Source: Meconema thalassinum (lineage: Eukaryota > Arthropoda > Insecta > Orthoptera > Tettigoniidae). From it: DNA of 64,000 nucleotides. The notes beneath the pieces are model-generated. The model was given only the letters and a program-made list of their open reading frames with translations. It did no database searches and was not told the DNA's origin. The translations under genes and the position numbers were made by a program. Location of the stretch: contig OX336389.2 of assembly GCA_946902985.2 (NCBI GenBank), positions 128,003,572 through 128,067,571 of the forward strand, in the 5' to 3' direction. How positions within the stretch are numbered: position 1 is the first letter of the stretch; every line of letters begins with the position of its first letter. Shown here one piece after another: positions 1-9,708 of this stretch.

Positions 1-297
1 TCCACGATAGCCTACACTTGACACACGCTTTCCAAACGGTTGGATTGGCAGAGAAGCTCCCATTTCCATTTCTTGGCTTCCCAGATGTCCAGCCCTAGCC
101 CCTTGGATTTTTTCTGGGGTTACATAAAAATCGTTGTTTACGCAGAAAATATTTTTGATTTGGTGCATCATCGGGGACGAATTGCTGCCGTCATCTCTAT
201 TGTTACACCATATATGATTCAACGCACGTGGCACGAAGTGGACAACAGATTAGACGTCCGCAGAACAACAAACGGTGCTCACATTGAAACTTACTAA
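1..297 (+). pseudogene. Tc1/mariner-type transposase, C-terminal end (broken)
   Basis: The translated frame opening at 40 reads SPLDFFWGYIK, then TPYMIQRTWHEVDNRLDVR and ends in NGAHIETY. This is the C-terminal tail of the IS630/Tc1/mariner transposases common in insects, which carries the last catalytic acidic residue in the SPDLTPLDFF region. The part upstream of about 100 is in a shifted frame, so at least one frameshift is present, and the remainder lies outside the window. The enzyme would cut and paste its own element; this copy cannot. The family call is from motif memory, not a search. Confidence 0.7.
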
Positions 298-600
298 GGT
301 ATGAGAAAAACATTGTTTTGTGTTTACCACGCATTTTGAGGCTAAAACCATTACATTACCTTTACTAGTTTCTTTATAGCAATTATTTAAAATCTAGGCA
401 TCATTTTTCGATGACCCTATATAGAGGGACAAGCATTAACATGTCTAGGTTTTATTGTTAGGAGTATTTAGGGTATCAAAATTGTCAAGACATTGAAATG
501 CTTATACACAAGCCAGGTTAGACCCAAGTTGGAATATGTTTCAGTAGTATGGCACCTTATTGTGGCTAAATACATTTCTTTACTTCAAATTGTTTGGTTT
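298..600. other. unassigned AT-rich DNA
   Basis: The first 120 bases probably include the untranslated end of the transposon at 1-297. I see no open frame, no clear terminal repeat and no RNA gene. Confidence 0.3.
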
Positions 601-611
601 AATAGCATACC

Positions 612-938
612 AGCGGCTTCGGTGGCGTAGTTGGTAGCATGCTGAACTGCTGTGTCCAAGATCGCGCGTTCAAACCCGGTCGAAGTCGTCGGATTTTTTA
701 AGAGCGTTAAAATCCTTCAGTATGCTTTCCTTTGTAGGGGAAGTAAAGCCGGCGGTCCCATGCCATAGATTTATGGCATGTAAAAGATCCTTCCGCTAAC
801 TAAACTTGTGTGAAGCTAAACTTGTAGCTCACCCCATGGGTGTCCGCTTGAAGCAGCTACAGCCTCTGGCGAGCCGAACATGTCCTCGGACACTCCCGGC
901 ACTAAATGCCATATGCTAAATAAATAAATAAATAAATA
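612..938 (+). repeat. tRNA-headed SINE, family A
   Basis: The left end is tRNA-like, with GGCGTAGTTGGTAGCATGC as box A region and GTTCAAACCC as box B. The body follows and ends in an (AAAT)n tail. Imperfect flanking duplications AATAGCATACC (601-611) and AATAGCTTACC (939-949) differ at one base. A second copy lies reversed at 35,756-36,194. It is transcribed by Pol III in principle and depends on a LINE for movement. Confidence 0.75.
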
Positions 939-949
939 AATAGCTTACC

Positions 950-1312
950 TTTCCAGCTCGGTTTCATTCACGGGCTCTGCGAGGAACCATTCCTCCACCG
1001 GTCGCAAGGACGGTGTATGGGAGCTGATCACATTTTAATTTCAGATACAACTGGGGATGGTGACAGGCTGTTCGTCCAGACGACCGCCAACTTGGGTCTA
1101 ATTAAGGAAGAATCAGGTAAGGGGTTTTGGAAGGAAGTTGGCAGTTGACCTGTTGGAAGGAACCGTCCCAGCATTTGCCTGGTGGTGAAAATGGGAAACC
1201 ACAAAAACAATTTTCAGGACGGCTAAGGTGGGATTCTAACTCACGCTCTCCCGATGCCAGCGAGGCACGAGCAGGAGCGTTAGCACTCATGGCCACCGTG
1301 GCCGGTATTATT
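950..1312 (-). repeat. SINE, family F
   Basis: The right end reads, on the minus strand, as a tRNA-like head (GCCGGCCACGG, then a B-box-like segment around 1230-1245). The centre at 1171-1210 has the conserved GCATTTGCCTGG...GGGAAACCAC block shared with several other SINEs in this window. Related copies are at 1,471-1,600 (left part only) and 3,108-3,330. Confidence 0.6.
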
Positions 1313-1391
1313 ATGGGTTTCTTTCATTTTCCACATAGAAATTCATCTCACTTCAACCCTGTAGAGACGGGAATTATAATGATAGGCATAA

Positions 1392-1392
<1 letters not shown>

Positions 1393-1436
<44 letters not shown>
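1393..1436. repeat. (AAT)n microsatellite
   Basis: An almost perfect ATA/AAT trinucleotide run sits just after the family F SINE. It is probably a SINE or LINE tail, or grew from one. Confidence 0.9.
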
Positions 1437-1438
<2 letters not shown>

Positions 1439-1470
1439 TAATAAAAATAATAATATATTTTAATATCTTA

Positions 1471-1600
1471 TCCTCCCAGCTCGGCTTCACCCATGATCTT
1501 TGCGAGCGATCATTCCTCTACCGTCACAAAGACGGTGTCTAGGAGCCGAACACAGGTGACCGCTGATTTGGGTCTAATAGGGATGTAGCCGGAGAAAGCT
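1471..1600 (-). repeat. SINE family F fragment
   Basis: The sequence CCAGCTCGGCTTCACCCATG and the following GAGCGATCATTCCTCTACCG match the left part of the copy at 950-1,312 with substitutions. The conserved centre and the head are missing. Confidence 0.5.
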
Positions 1601-1604
1601 CGCG

Positions 1605-2734
1605 CCAGATAGCGCTCGTGTAGTACCGGGTAAGCGCAAGGCGATCGTCTTATGTTTCTCCCAGTCAGCTGCGAGAAATGTGACCGAGTTTTCTAAGCTA
1701 AAGTAAATTATATCTTCTCTAATTTTACTCCAAGACAATATTAATTAATTCTATAGGTATATCCCCTAACATCTTATGGACGATTTTCAGCGTTTAAGCT
1801 TTAAACGGCCGCAAAATGAGCTACGGACCAGAGGCGCTAAAACTAGCGGGAGGAAGGGAGAATTAATACAGCGGTAATAACAAAATTCGAACACGCTTTA
1901 TTATTCAAATAATGAATAGGAGTCAGCATGCTTTCTCCTAAAGATTACAATTACTTGAGTATTGTAGACCTCTGTTGATAAATACATCTCCATAAGACTT
2001 AAATCATAAATAGAGATTTAAATATTCACTTGCTCCCCTTGCTTATAGACTTCGTTTCATGTCTTTTTTTTAGGTTGATAACTTACATGAAACTGTCATG
2101 TTTTAAGGTAAACATAATCAAAGAAAGTTGATACTGGTATTGTATACCTCGAAAATTCATCGCAACGTTTCGCTCTTATGTCATTTTGTCAATTTCTCAA
2201 TAAGAATCGTTCCCGTACCCCTTGGAAACGACTTAGGGGTACAATTTCAAAAAAGTTTGAGAATCCCTGCTTTAGGGCCACGAACTGATTCCATTCATCT
2301 GACTATGTCTCAAGAATGTATAAGTCAGTCGCTACCACATTCTCCGTCGGGCAGATGGAAGTTGACGATTAATTCTGATTTCAAGAAACCAACCATAATA
2401 CGTTTGTGACTGTTATGTTGCGACATTTATTCTTGAAGTATTTGTCCAAGTATTGATGTCTCTGAAAATGGGAGTCATAAATGTTACATTCACTTCTTAG
2501 TGTATATTGGCGATTTCTTCCCGTTCTCCAATGGAGATAATCTCTGCAGATTCCGATATTGTAGGCTTATCGTGGTAATCCGGCAATTTTCTTGTGTATG
2601 GCCTCTTCCTTATTTTTGTTGTGTTCGTGGTCCACGGAAAAAGGAATGGAACAGCGCCCGGTTTTAATCTTGCTCCCTTACCTTCAAATAAAAACGCATG
2701 AATTCAGTGGTTGTTGTCGAAATGTCTTATCAGT
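1605..2734. other. no recognised feature
   Basis: AT-rich DNA. Short open frames (for example 2128-2409) have no recognisable motif and look like chance. I see no terminal repeats or RNA gene. Confidence 0.3.
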
Positions 2735-3073
2735 TTATAGGTACAAAATAGGAATTATTTCCCTTTGTAAATGACACTTATCCATCACAGTTTTCGTGAA
2801 GTCATCGGGTTGAAAATGATGGGAACACACTTTAATATTTTTGGTCAGATTTTTCTCACCGAACTTTTTCCTTTTAATAGCATGTAACCATTTCTTCCTC
2901 ATTTCTTTATTTTGTGGAAATTGGTGAAACGAAAACGGCTTCCCTGATGTTTGCAAAGAGGAACACTGCAATAGCTCGGCATAGTCATGAAAATAACAAT
3001 TTAAACTCGTGGATATAAGCGGCAAGAGAACATAGGAGACAAATGAAGAGCGCCTTGCGCTTACCCAGTACAA
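2735..3073 (-). pseudogene. THAP-type zinc-finger domain fragment
   Basis: The 112-residue frame contains CSSLQTSGKPFSFHQFP, then a basic KKWLHAIKRK segment, then KVCSHHFQPDDF. This is the order of a THAP domain (C2CH zinc finger binding DNA): zinc-ligand Cys, the FHxFP motif, and the C-x2-H pair. The usual first Cys of the N-terminal pair is unclear, and the domain ends without the usual AVPT-like tail before a stop. THAP domains occur in P-element transposases and in domesticated host regulators. No second domain is visible, so this may be one exon of a gene or a transposon remnant. A second, more decayed THAP lies at 9,422. Confidence 0.65.
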
Positions 3074-3107
3074 CAGCAGTACGCTCTATTGGTGCTAGCT
3101 CTATACA

Positions 3108-3330
3108 TCCCTATTAAGGAAGAGTCAGAGAAGGGCTTTTGGAAGAAATTCGGCCGTTATACTGCTAAAGTAACCGTCCCGGCATTTGCCTGGTGATGAA
3201 AATAGGAAGCCATGAAGACCATTTTCAGGGCGATCGAGGTGGGATTCGAACCCAAGCTCTCCCGATGCCAGCGAGGCACGAGCTAACGCGTTAGTACTCT
3301 CATCCGTGGCCGGTCACTTGTAAGTGCACA
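3108..3330 (-). repeat. SINE, family F
   Basis: It matches 1,084-1,312: AAGGAAGAGTCAG, the GGCATTTGCCTGGTGATG core at about 3181-3220, then GGTGGGATTCGAACCC (B box on the minus strand) and GCCAGCGAGGCACGAGC. Confidence 0.65.
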
Positions 3331-3344
3331 AAAGAAACAATCCC

Positions 3345-3692
3345 TTATATCATAGACCACCCCGTGGTGTAGCACTAGCATTTTTGGCTATCGCCCCGGA
3401 GGTTCGGGTTCAGTTCCTGAGGGTTGGAACAGAGTACACTCAGTCTCTTAAGGTAAAACTGAGAAGAGGCGGGTTCTATTCCCACCTGAGCCATCCCAGA
3501 AGTGGTGTTCCGTGGTTTACCTTCTCTACTCAAGGCAAATGCCGAGATGATTTTTAACTTAATTCCACGGCCGCCTCAATCTCAATCCTCTTCTCAGTTA
3601 CTAATCTACACACTAATAGAGACACGGCAATAATAAATCTTTAACACGGGATGTCCAAACCTTTAAATGAAACAACAACAACAACAACAACA
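3345..3692 (+). repeat. tRNA-headed SINE with (AAC)n tail
   Basis: The left end CCGTGGTGTAGCACTAGC plus GGTTCGGGTTCAGTTCC is tRNA-like. A reversed central core (TGGTTTACC...AGGCAAATGC) lies at 3,512-3,546. The tail is AACAACAAC at 3670-3690. A related copy lies at 43,625-43,910. Confidence 0.65.
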
Positions 3693-4165
3693 TAAGTGTT
3701 GAGCTGTATTTGCATGCCGCATTCAATCGTAAGCAAAAACTTTATTTAAAATTCTGGAGTCATTAATTTCCTTATGTCCGATTTTCTGCTTGCACATTTG
3801 AATAGTATCCTGACGACCGCACGCCCTCCTGAGTGACGGCATCACTTTTTGTGACAGCAAAGCCGTCCGTCTTGATATGGCCTGCCTGCATCTTGTGACA
3901 CCAGCAAGGCCACAATGTCTCTTTTTGTGTCCGCCAGAGAGCTCTAGCTGTCACCTCAAAGTGAAGGAATTAGCACGACAGTGGCAACGCTTTTTAATAC
4001 GCTAATTTAACTTGTGGATTATTCCGCAATAGAACGAGGATATGAAGGAAGTCGTCCCACAACGAGGTGTGTTTAAACAAATGATTGAGAACATGTTTTG
4101 TAGCAATACTGTGAAGTAATGTGCAGCAAGGTGTCTGGATCCTTGCGGCTATGCGATCACCTGTG
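3693..4165. other. no recognised feature
   Basis: No open frame with motifs, no terminal repeats and no tRNA-like head seen. Confidence 0.3.
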
Positions 4166-4299
4166 CTCTAAAATGGCTTAAGGGGGACGGTACAGCATAA
4201 CACCTTGAAAAATCATGTTTTACAAACACGCTTTTAGCTAACTTTTGATTTTTGCAAAAAATGGAAGCAGAATTATGAGATCAACACAGGGCCAAAATA

Positions 4300-4930
4300 T
4301 TGTGTGTATGTGTGTGTGTGTGTGTGTACTCTGCATGTCTGCCTCACCCCCTATCAATTTAAACATGGTGAAACCAAATTGAACCACATTTGGTACAGAG
4401 GTAGTTCTAGCAAAGGGCACCTCAGTGTCATGTTTTATATCGCCACCATCTTGACGGAAACGTAATGGCGGCCACCCAAATGTTCAAAGCTTAAATCAAA
4501 TTACGACTAACCTAATCATCTGATCTCTACCAAATTTTTCAACATCATACCATCATGTGGGAAACGTCTTTTGAGCAAACTCCAAGGTCATCACCCCAAT
4601 AGTTTGAAGATGGTGGCCGTGTATGTGTGCAAATCGATCCCCCCTATCAATTCAAACACAACGAAACCAAATCGAACCACCTTTAGTACAGAGGTAGCAC
4701 TAGCAAGGGAGAACTCAGTGTCATGTTGTATATAGCCACTATCATAACAAAAAAGAAATGGCGCCCACCCAAATGTTCTGAGCTTAAATCAAGTTACGGC
4801 AAACCTAACCATTCGATCTCTACCAAATTTTGCCACAATATACCATAATTTGGGAAGCGTCTTTAGACCAATCTACAAGGTCATCGGACAAATAGTTTCA
4901 AGATGGCGGATGTATGAATCATGCAAGTAT
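4300..4930. repeat. GT run followed by a ~290-bp unit repeated twice
   Basis: A (GT)n run at 4300-4326 precedes two diverged copies of one unit. Each copy starts CCCCTATCAATT and includes AAACCAAAT, GAACCACNTTNGTACAGAGGTAG, CTCAGTGTCATGTT and ATGGCG(G/C)CCACCCAAATGTTC, and ends near AGATGGYGG. The two copies run from about 4,350 and about 4,640. The microsatellite plus internal tandem unit layout resembles the Helentron-like copies elsewhere in the window, but I see no end structures here. Confidence 0.6.
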
Positions 4931-4959
4931 TTTAGCCAACCGTAACTTACGATTCTACC

Positions 4960-5335
4960 AGGACCGGCCTCAACAATTCAGCTTATCGTCCATACGGAGG
5001 TTTAAACTGTCCTCAAGGAGGTGTCCGGCAGGATATTAGCATATTTTAATAGAATATGTAACCGTAGAAGTGACTAACAGGTCAGGCTGACCATGCTATA
5101 TCGTTGTGGAGCCGTGCCGTTCCGTGGTCAAAATGGCCGATACATTTGCTAGTGAATCCATATATTTCGATAACTTCGTAAGTTTATATCCTTTTGGGAA
5201 TGTACTGAACAAAATAATACATATTTAGTATCAAATGGTTTATAGAAATGGCGGAAAACGCTAATGAAATCGCTGATTTCAACACAAAATATGATACAGT
5301 TATACTAAACCTGTTGTTTACCACATATTATCGTA
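4960..5335. other. no recognised feature
   Basis: Mixed composition. No convincing frame or repeat boundary. Confidence 0.25.
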
Positions 5336-5420
5336 GCACCTCCGTGGCGTAATGGTACCGGCTTGGGCTCATAGCCTTGGATTTCGTGGCCCAAATCCCT
5401 GAAGATTCGAAGTTTTTACT
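5336..5420 (+). repeat. tRNA-like SINE head, isolated
   Basis: CCTCCGTGGCGTAATGGTACC looks like box A, followed by GTGGCCCAAATCCCTG as a weak B box. No body that I recognise follows. It is likely a SINE remnant rather than a functional tRNA, because no cloverleaf closes. Confidence 0.4.
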
Positions 5421-5585
5421 TCGCTTTTTTGGTATTTATTGATTCATAACTACTCACACGTTATAATGTTAAGCATATATAGTGTGTATTTACAATCGAT
5501 AATATTATATATATACAAACACCACATATTTCAACACTCGAATACAGCGATTAATATTCGTTGACCTTGATCCGCGGTAGAGTCT

Positions 5586-5890
5586 ATTATTGTTGTTGTT
5601 GTTCATTCTTTAGGGGTTTTCCGGCATCATGGTCTTGTTGCCCCGGTTACATTGGTGTGTGTAGAAGTTTTCTGATAACCTGTGTCACTGTGATGTCTGT
5701 AGGCTTACTAGTGTGTGTACTTTTATACGAGGAAGGATTTGGATAGGAAGCTGTTGTTGTTGTTGTTTCATTTTAGATGCTTGGATATCATGGTCATTTA
5801 GACCCGTGTACTTGGGTGAGTGTTGAATTTTGTCTGATTACCAGTGTTATTGTGATGGCTGTATTAGTGTGTGTTTATTATTCAGGTAAG
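5586..5890 (-). repeat. two (GTT)n-ended SINE family E tail fragments
   Basis: Two stretches, each opening with TTGTTGTTGTTG (about 5588 and 5752), continue with CATNGTCNTTTNGNCCC and a TGAGTGTTG-like segment as in the family E SINEs at 14,462 and 35,107. Neither continues into the conserved core or the tRNA-like head. Confidence 0.5.
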
Positions 5891-6597
5891 GATTCAATCA
5901 ATCAACATTTAATATCCGTATAGCACGTTGTATTTCAACAAGCTACTGTAACCAGCATTCAATTATACTCCCTGAAAAGGACAAAGAGTTATAACTTCAC
6001 CCATGCATTTAGAAGAAAATAGGCTATATGTTCTTTACTGAACATCTTGTTAAAAATAGAACCACACTCTTCTAGTTCACATTGGTAAAATAATGTTTTT
6101 AATGTCTGCATTAGTTTAGTAGTTATGATTTCAAAAGCTCGGCATTGCACAGGGAGTATAAGGAGTCAGATAACGTTGTCGTTTATTCTCTCAAAACTGT
6201 ATTTTTGACATCCATTTCCCTTTTAACTCCTAAAGTATAGGTTATATTACATTTTTTTTCTCGCGTGCTTTTAGTGATACGGTCTGCGAATCTGACCAAA
6301 ATTGTGAGCCCTTGGTTGGATAGTTGTTTGTAAAAAATACCTCCAAGAAATATATTTGCAAATTTGTGTTATGTTAATTTTTCACATGATTTAAGTTATT
6401 CAATTTAATTATGTTCTGAGAGTGGTCAGGATTGTAGCTGTTACCTTCTAAAGCAACCTCCAACAAACAGAGCGAAAATACAGTAGGTTAATGAACGTTT
6501 CACATTCAGGGAAACGGTGAAATCCAACAATTTAACAGACGCCATTTAGAATGTCTTTCTTTTTATGTTTAACTGTGCTGATGACAGTCTTACGAAT
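5891..6597. other. no recognised feature
   Basis: AT-rich. No motif-bearing frame and no clear repeat ends. Confidence 0.3.
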
Positions 6598-6605
6598 TGC
6601 ACATG

Positions 6606-6934
6606 TGCTCCGTGGCTTAGGCGGCAGCACGCCGGCCTCTCACCGCTAGGTCCATGGTTCAAATCCCGGTCACTCCATGTGAGATCTGTGCTGGACAAAA
6701 CGGAGGCAGACAGGTTTTTCTCCGGGTACTCCGGTTTTCCCTGTCAAAATTTCATTCCAGCAACACTCTCCACTATCATTTCATTTCATCATTCATTTAA
6801 TCATTGTCCCAGAGGAGTGCATCAGGCCTCGGCAGTCGGCACAGTTCATATCCTCGCCGCTAGATGGGGGCTTCATTCATTCCATTCCTGACCCGGTCGG
6901 AGACTGGAAGCAGGCTGTGGATTTTCATTTTCTC
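6606..6934 (+). repeat. tRNA-headed SINE, family C
   Basis: The head is CTCCGTGGCTTAGGCGGCAG with B box GGTTCAAATCC. The body has the CTCCGGGTACTCCGG and CAACACTCTCCACTATC blocks. The flanking duplication TGCACATG is at 6598-6605 and 6935-6942. Other copies are at 17,972-18,299 (minus) and 43,084-43,419 (plus). Confidence 0.8.
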
Positions 6935-6942
6935 TGCACATG

Positions 6943-9190
6943 AGGTAGTTTAGTTTGCATGAGAAAAGTTTCATTGGTTTATATTTGGTAGAATCGGAGA
7001 TAAAAATTGTTCAAAAGAGTTATTTTTTGATGGTATTAAGCTGTAACGACCCCCTTAAATATGCATTTAAAACAAGAAAAATATGCATAACTTAATAAAA
7101 TTAAGTAAAAATTTTTAATTTGTCTCCAACCTCAATTATTATTGTAATGTATCTATTATATCTCGCAGTGTGCAGGGGGCTCGACGAGAATTTTATTTGA
7201 TTGAGAGTTTGCACGTCTGTATGTGTTAGTGTGTGGGGGTGAGAATTATGTGTCTAGCAGAAATACGCGTTCATCGACCGGCCATTGGCTTTCAACGATC
7301 AATAAACATTTATTGACCTATTTCGCATTTCTGTAATGTACTGTATTATGTTTTTACCTGTTTAAATACATAAAATAAATATAACTGTATTAAGATACAG
7401 TAGCTCAATGCGAAGTAGTGATCTGCCACAAAGACTTAGATACGACATCTCCCTGTAAAATTGTTGGTGATTTTTAATTTTTTAGCCCCCACCACCTTGC
7501 TATGTACGCCAAAAGCCAACTTCGTATTACATTCGTATTATTTGTACTATACTATTTTAATTTCACACCTAGTTATTTTAATTAGATTTATTTAGTTACT
7601 GTTTAGTTTAAGTTAGTATAAGTTATGAGATAACATACTCTGTAATATTCATGCCACTGTAATTGTGATGAAAATCCTGTTGTGCGCAAATAAATAAATA
7701 AATACATAAATAAATTAGGATGATGATCAATGAGTAAATATCGAAATTTGTCCTCTAACCCTTCTGGATTCGAATACTGCATTATGACCCCCTGTTACCT
7801 ACAATTTCATATAAAACTCAATAAAATATTTTATGTGTAAAAAGTGAGACCATAACTGTAAATTAAGTCACAACACATTCATCTAGCTAGGAAAATAATA
7901 TTTATCCTCCAGATCACCCAAACATTTTGGGTTACAGACAACAAATAGGCCTACTGTACTTCTATACCAAAATAATATGTCCTTACGAAATTGAAATGTT
8001 TTTCAGTCGGTGAACACTATTGTACCCAATTGTAGTAGGTATTAGTCCCTAAACCTGAAAAAATAACATGAGATATATAAATTCGCTGGGATTACTAGTT
8101 TAGATCATCATCAGATCTCTTACATTCAAGCTTTTAAATGTATTTCTACGACGGGGTTGGGGAGCTCCGGTAACGTGTAACTTTTAACCCTGGTAGGGAT
8201 CGGCGATTTAAGACCTCCTGATTCCGAAAGAACTCAAGGAGATGCCTTGAGTAAACTTAAGTAGAGCGTTACAAAGGGGATTTTTAAACATTAAGGTTAG
8301 AAAGTTTAAAGAGCAGAACAAGTTGCTTAATTGCTTTAAATGTATTAACAAATGAAATCATACACCAATAGAATACAACAGGAGGGTCTAACCCCATAAA
8401 CATATGAAATGGAATTCAACAAATATAATGGTTTTTTATAAGAAGAAAGTTCCAAGTAATGTTAATGAACTCCATATCAACTGGTATCTGCAATTAATTT
8501 GAAATGTGAAATCATTAAGCAGAATTAAAAAGCTTAAAGCTCATATCAAAGTAGGTGCGGCCTGCAAGCAGAGCCCAGTAGAAAAATTGTAAGCAGGTTT
8601 TACTTGAAGATCTTGACGATCATATTAACAAGAGTTCAATGGAACATTTTTACTTATCTTTTGGTTTTGTTTCTTGCAGCGATGATTTCGCAAGACACTG
8701 TAAACACTAGCAGGAAACTGCTGAAAAACACAAAGACCTGGTTGGTCCTTAACCATACTACCTCTCCAGGAGGAGCAGTTTTAAAAGCTGTAGCGAAGCA
8801 TAGCTATAATACACGTCGTCTTGAAGAACACACTTTCGCACACTGGCGAAATTGTCAAGAAAAAGTTATACTTGTAGAAATTTGAAAAGGCTTAAAGCCT
8901 AACGGCATAACAGCCGAAGCTTGTACCAGTGCTGAATTTGTTACAGTCCCATAGCGCAGGAAGTTCCTTAGTGAAAAGTAAGCTTGTGTCCAAATGAGGA
9001 CAAGTTCAAAGCTTTAAATATGTAGATGAAGAAAAGCTTGCCGAATTTTCGATAGCTTTGACATGATGACAGCAAGTGTCCTGCAGACAGCAAGTTAACA
9101 ACGTGTGTTACGACGAGTGAAGAGGTCCAAACTGTAAGCGCTTATATAGGAGTTCGGAAGAGAAGTTCGAAAAATGTCAATGGATCGGGA
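6943..9190. other. unassigned; (AAAT)n-tailed repeat end near 7,690-7,720
   Basis: About 7,540-7,720 ends in GCGCAAATAAATAAATAAAT and looks like a LINE or SINE 3' end, but no coding part is visible. The frame at 8604-8885 begins with a hydrophobic stretch (TYLLVLFLAAMIS) but has no family motif, and I do not call it a gene. The rest is unrecognised. Confidence 0.3.
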
Positions 9191-9196
9191 ACTGTG

Positions 9197-9319
9197 ATTG
9201 GACGGCAGGACACGGTGACCAATGAGAAGCGTTGAAACAGAGATGAAAGCTATGACGACAATATGGCTGTCAATGGACGACTAGACCTGTACCGCCCTCT
9301 GACGTCACGCTATCACGTG
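9197..9319 (+). promoter_or_regulatory. possible TATA-less promoter motifs before a THAP frame
   Basis: A reversed CCAAT box (ATTGG, 9197-9201), a CCAAT box (9219-9223), a full CRE (TGACGTCA, 9300-9307) and an E-box (CACGTG, 9314-9319) occur within 125 bases. They end about 100 bases before the ATG at 9422. The clustering is seen directly; promoter activity is inference. The same CRE plus ATTGG pairing recurs inside the 45,397-45,710 element, so a repeat origin is possible. Confidence 0.35.
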
Positions 9320-9421
9320 ACTGTCTTTACAAACCGGTGTTGTGGGCAGCCATGAGTAGCTTGTGTGAGTTGTAGTTACGAATTACGCTTAAATATTCGT
9401 TGTTTTATACATTATAGAATA

Positions 9422-9708
9422 ATGTTTCAATATTGTGCAGTTCGCCAGTGCACAAACAGATGTGGCAAGTACAAAGTAACGTTTCATTCCTTGCCATTGG
9501 TCGTATTTTGAGGAAATAGTGGCTTTTCAAAATTCGTCGTGCTGAAAGGAAATCACACATATCAGCCCACATGAGAGTTTGTTTATCCCGTTTCTTACCT
9601 TCGGACTACAAGCCAGTATTGCCTGGAAGGAAATGTTTAAGAGATGATGCTGTGCCAAATGTATTTCCCGCTTTTTTATCCAATATAATTGAAGCCGCCA
9701 CGTCATAA
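9422..9708 (+). pseudogene. decayed THAP-domain reading frame
   Basis: From the ATG at 9422 the frame reads MFQYCAVRQCTNRCGKYKV then TFHSLP, the start of a THAP zinc finger (C-x4-C, FHxLP). It stops at VVF*. The next frame continues the same domain: LRK, a stop, WLFKIRRAERK, then MRVCLSRFLPSDYKP and RDDAVPNVFPAF, the normal THAP tail. So one frameshift and one nonsense codon break it, and the C-x2-H ligand pair has become CLSRF, losing the expected His. THAP proteins bind DNA in the nucleus. With no downstream domain visible this is a processed, transposon-derived or dying copy. An intron at the break is a weaker alternative. Confidence 0.65.

Noticed and set aside
8604..8885. 93-residue frame with a hydrophobic N-terminus
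   Set aside because: A signal-peptide-like start alone is not enough; no motif, no splice context and no homologue recognised.
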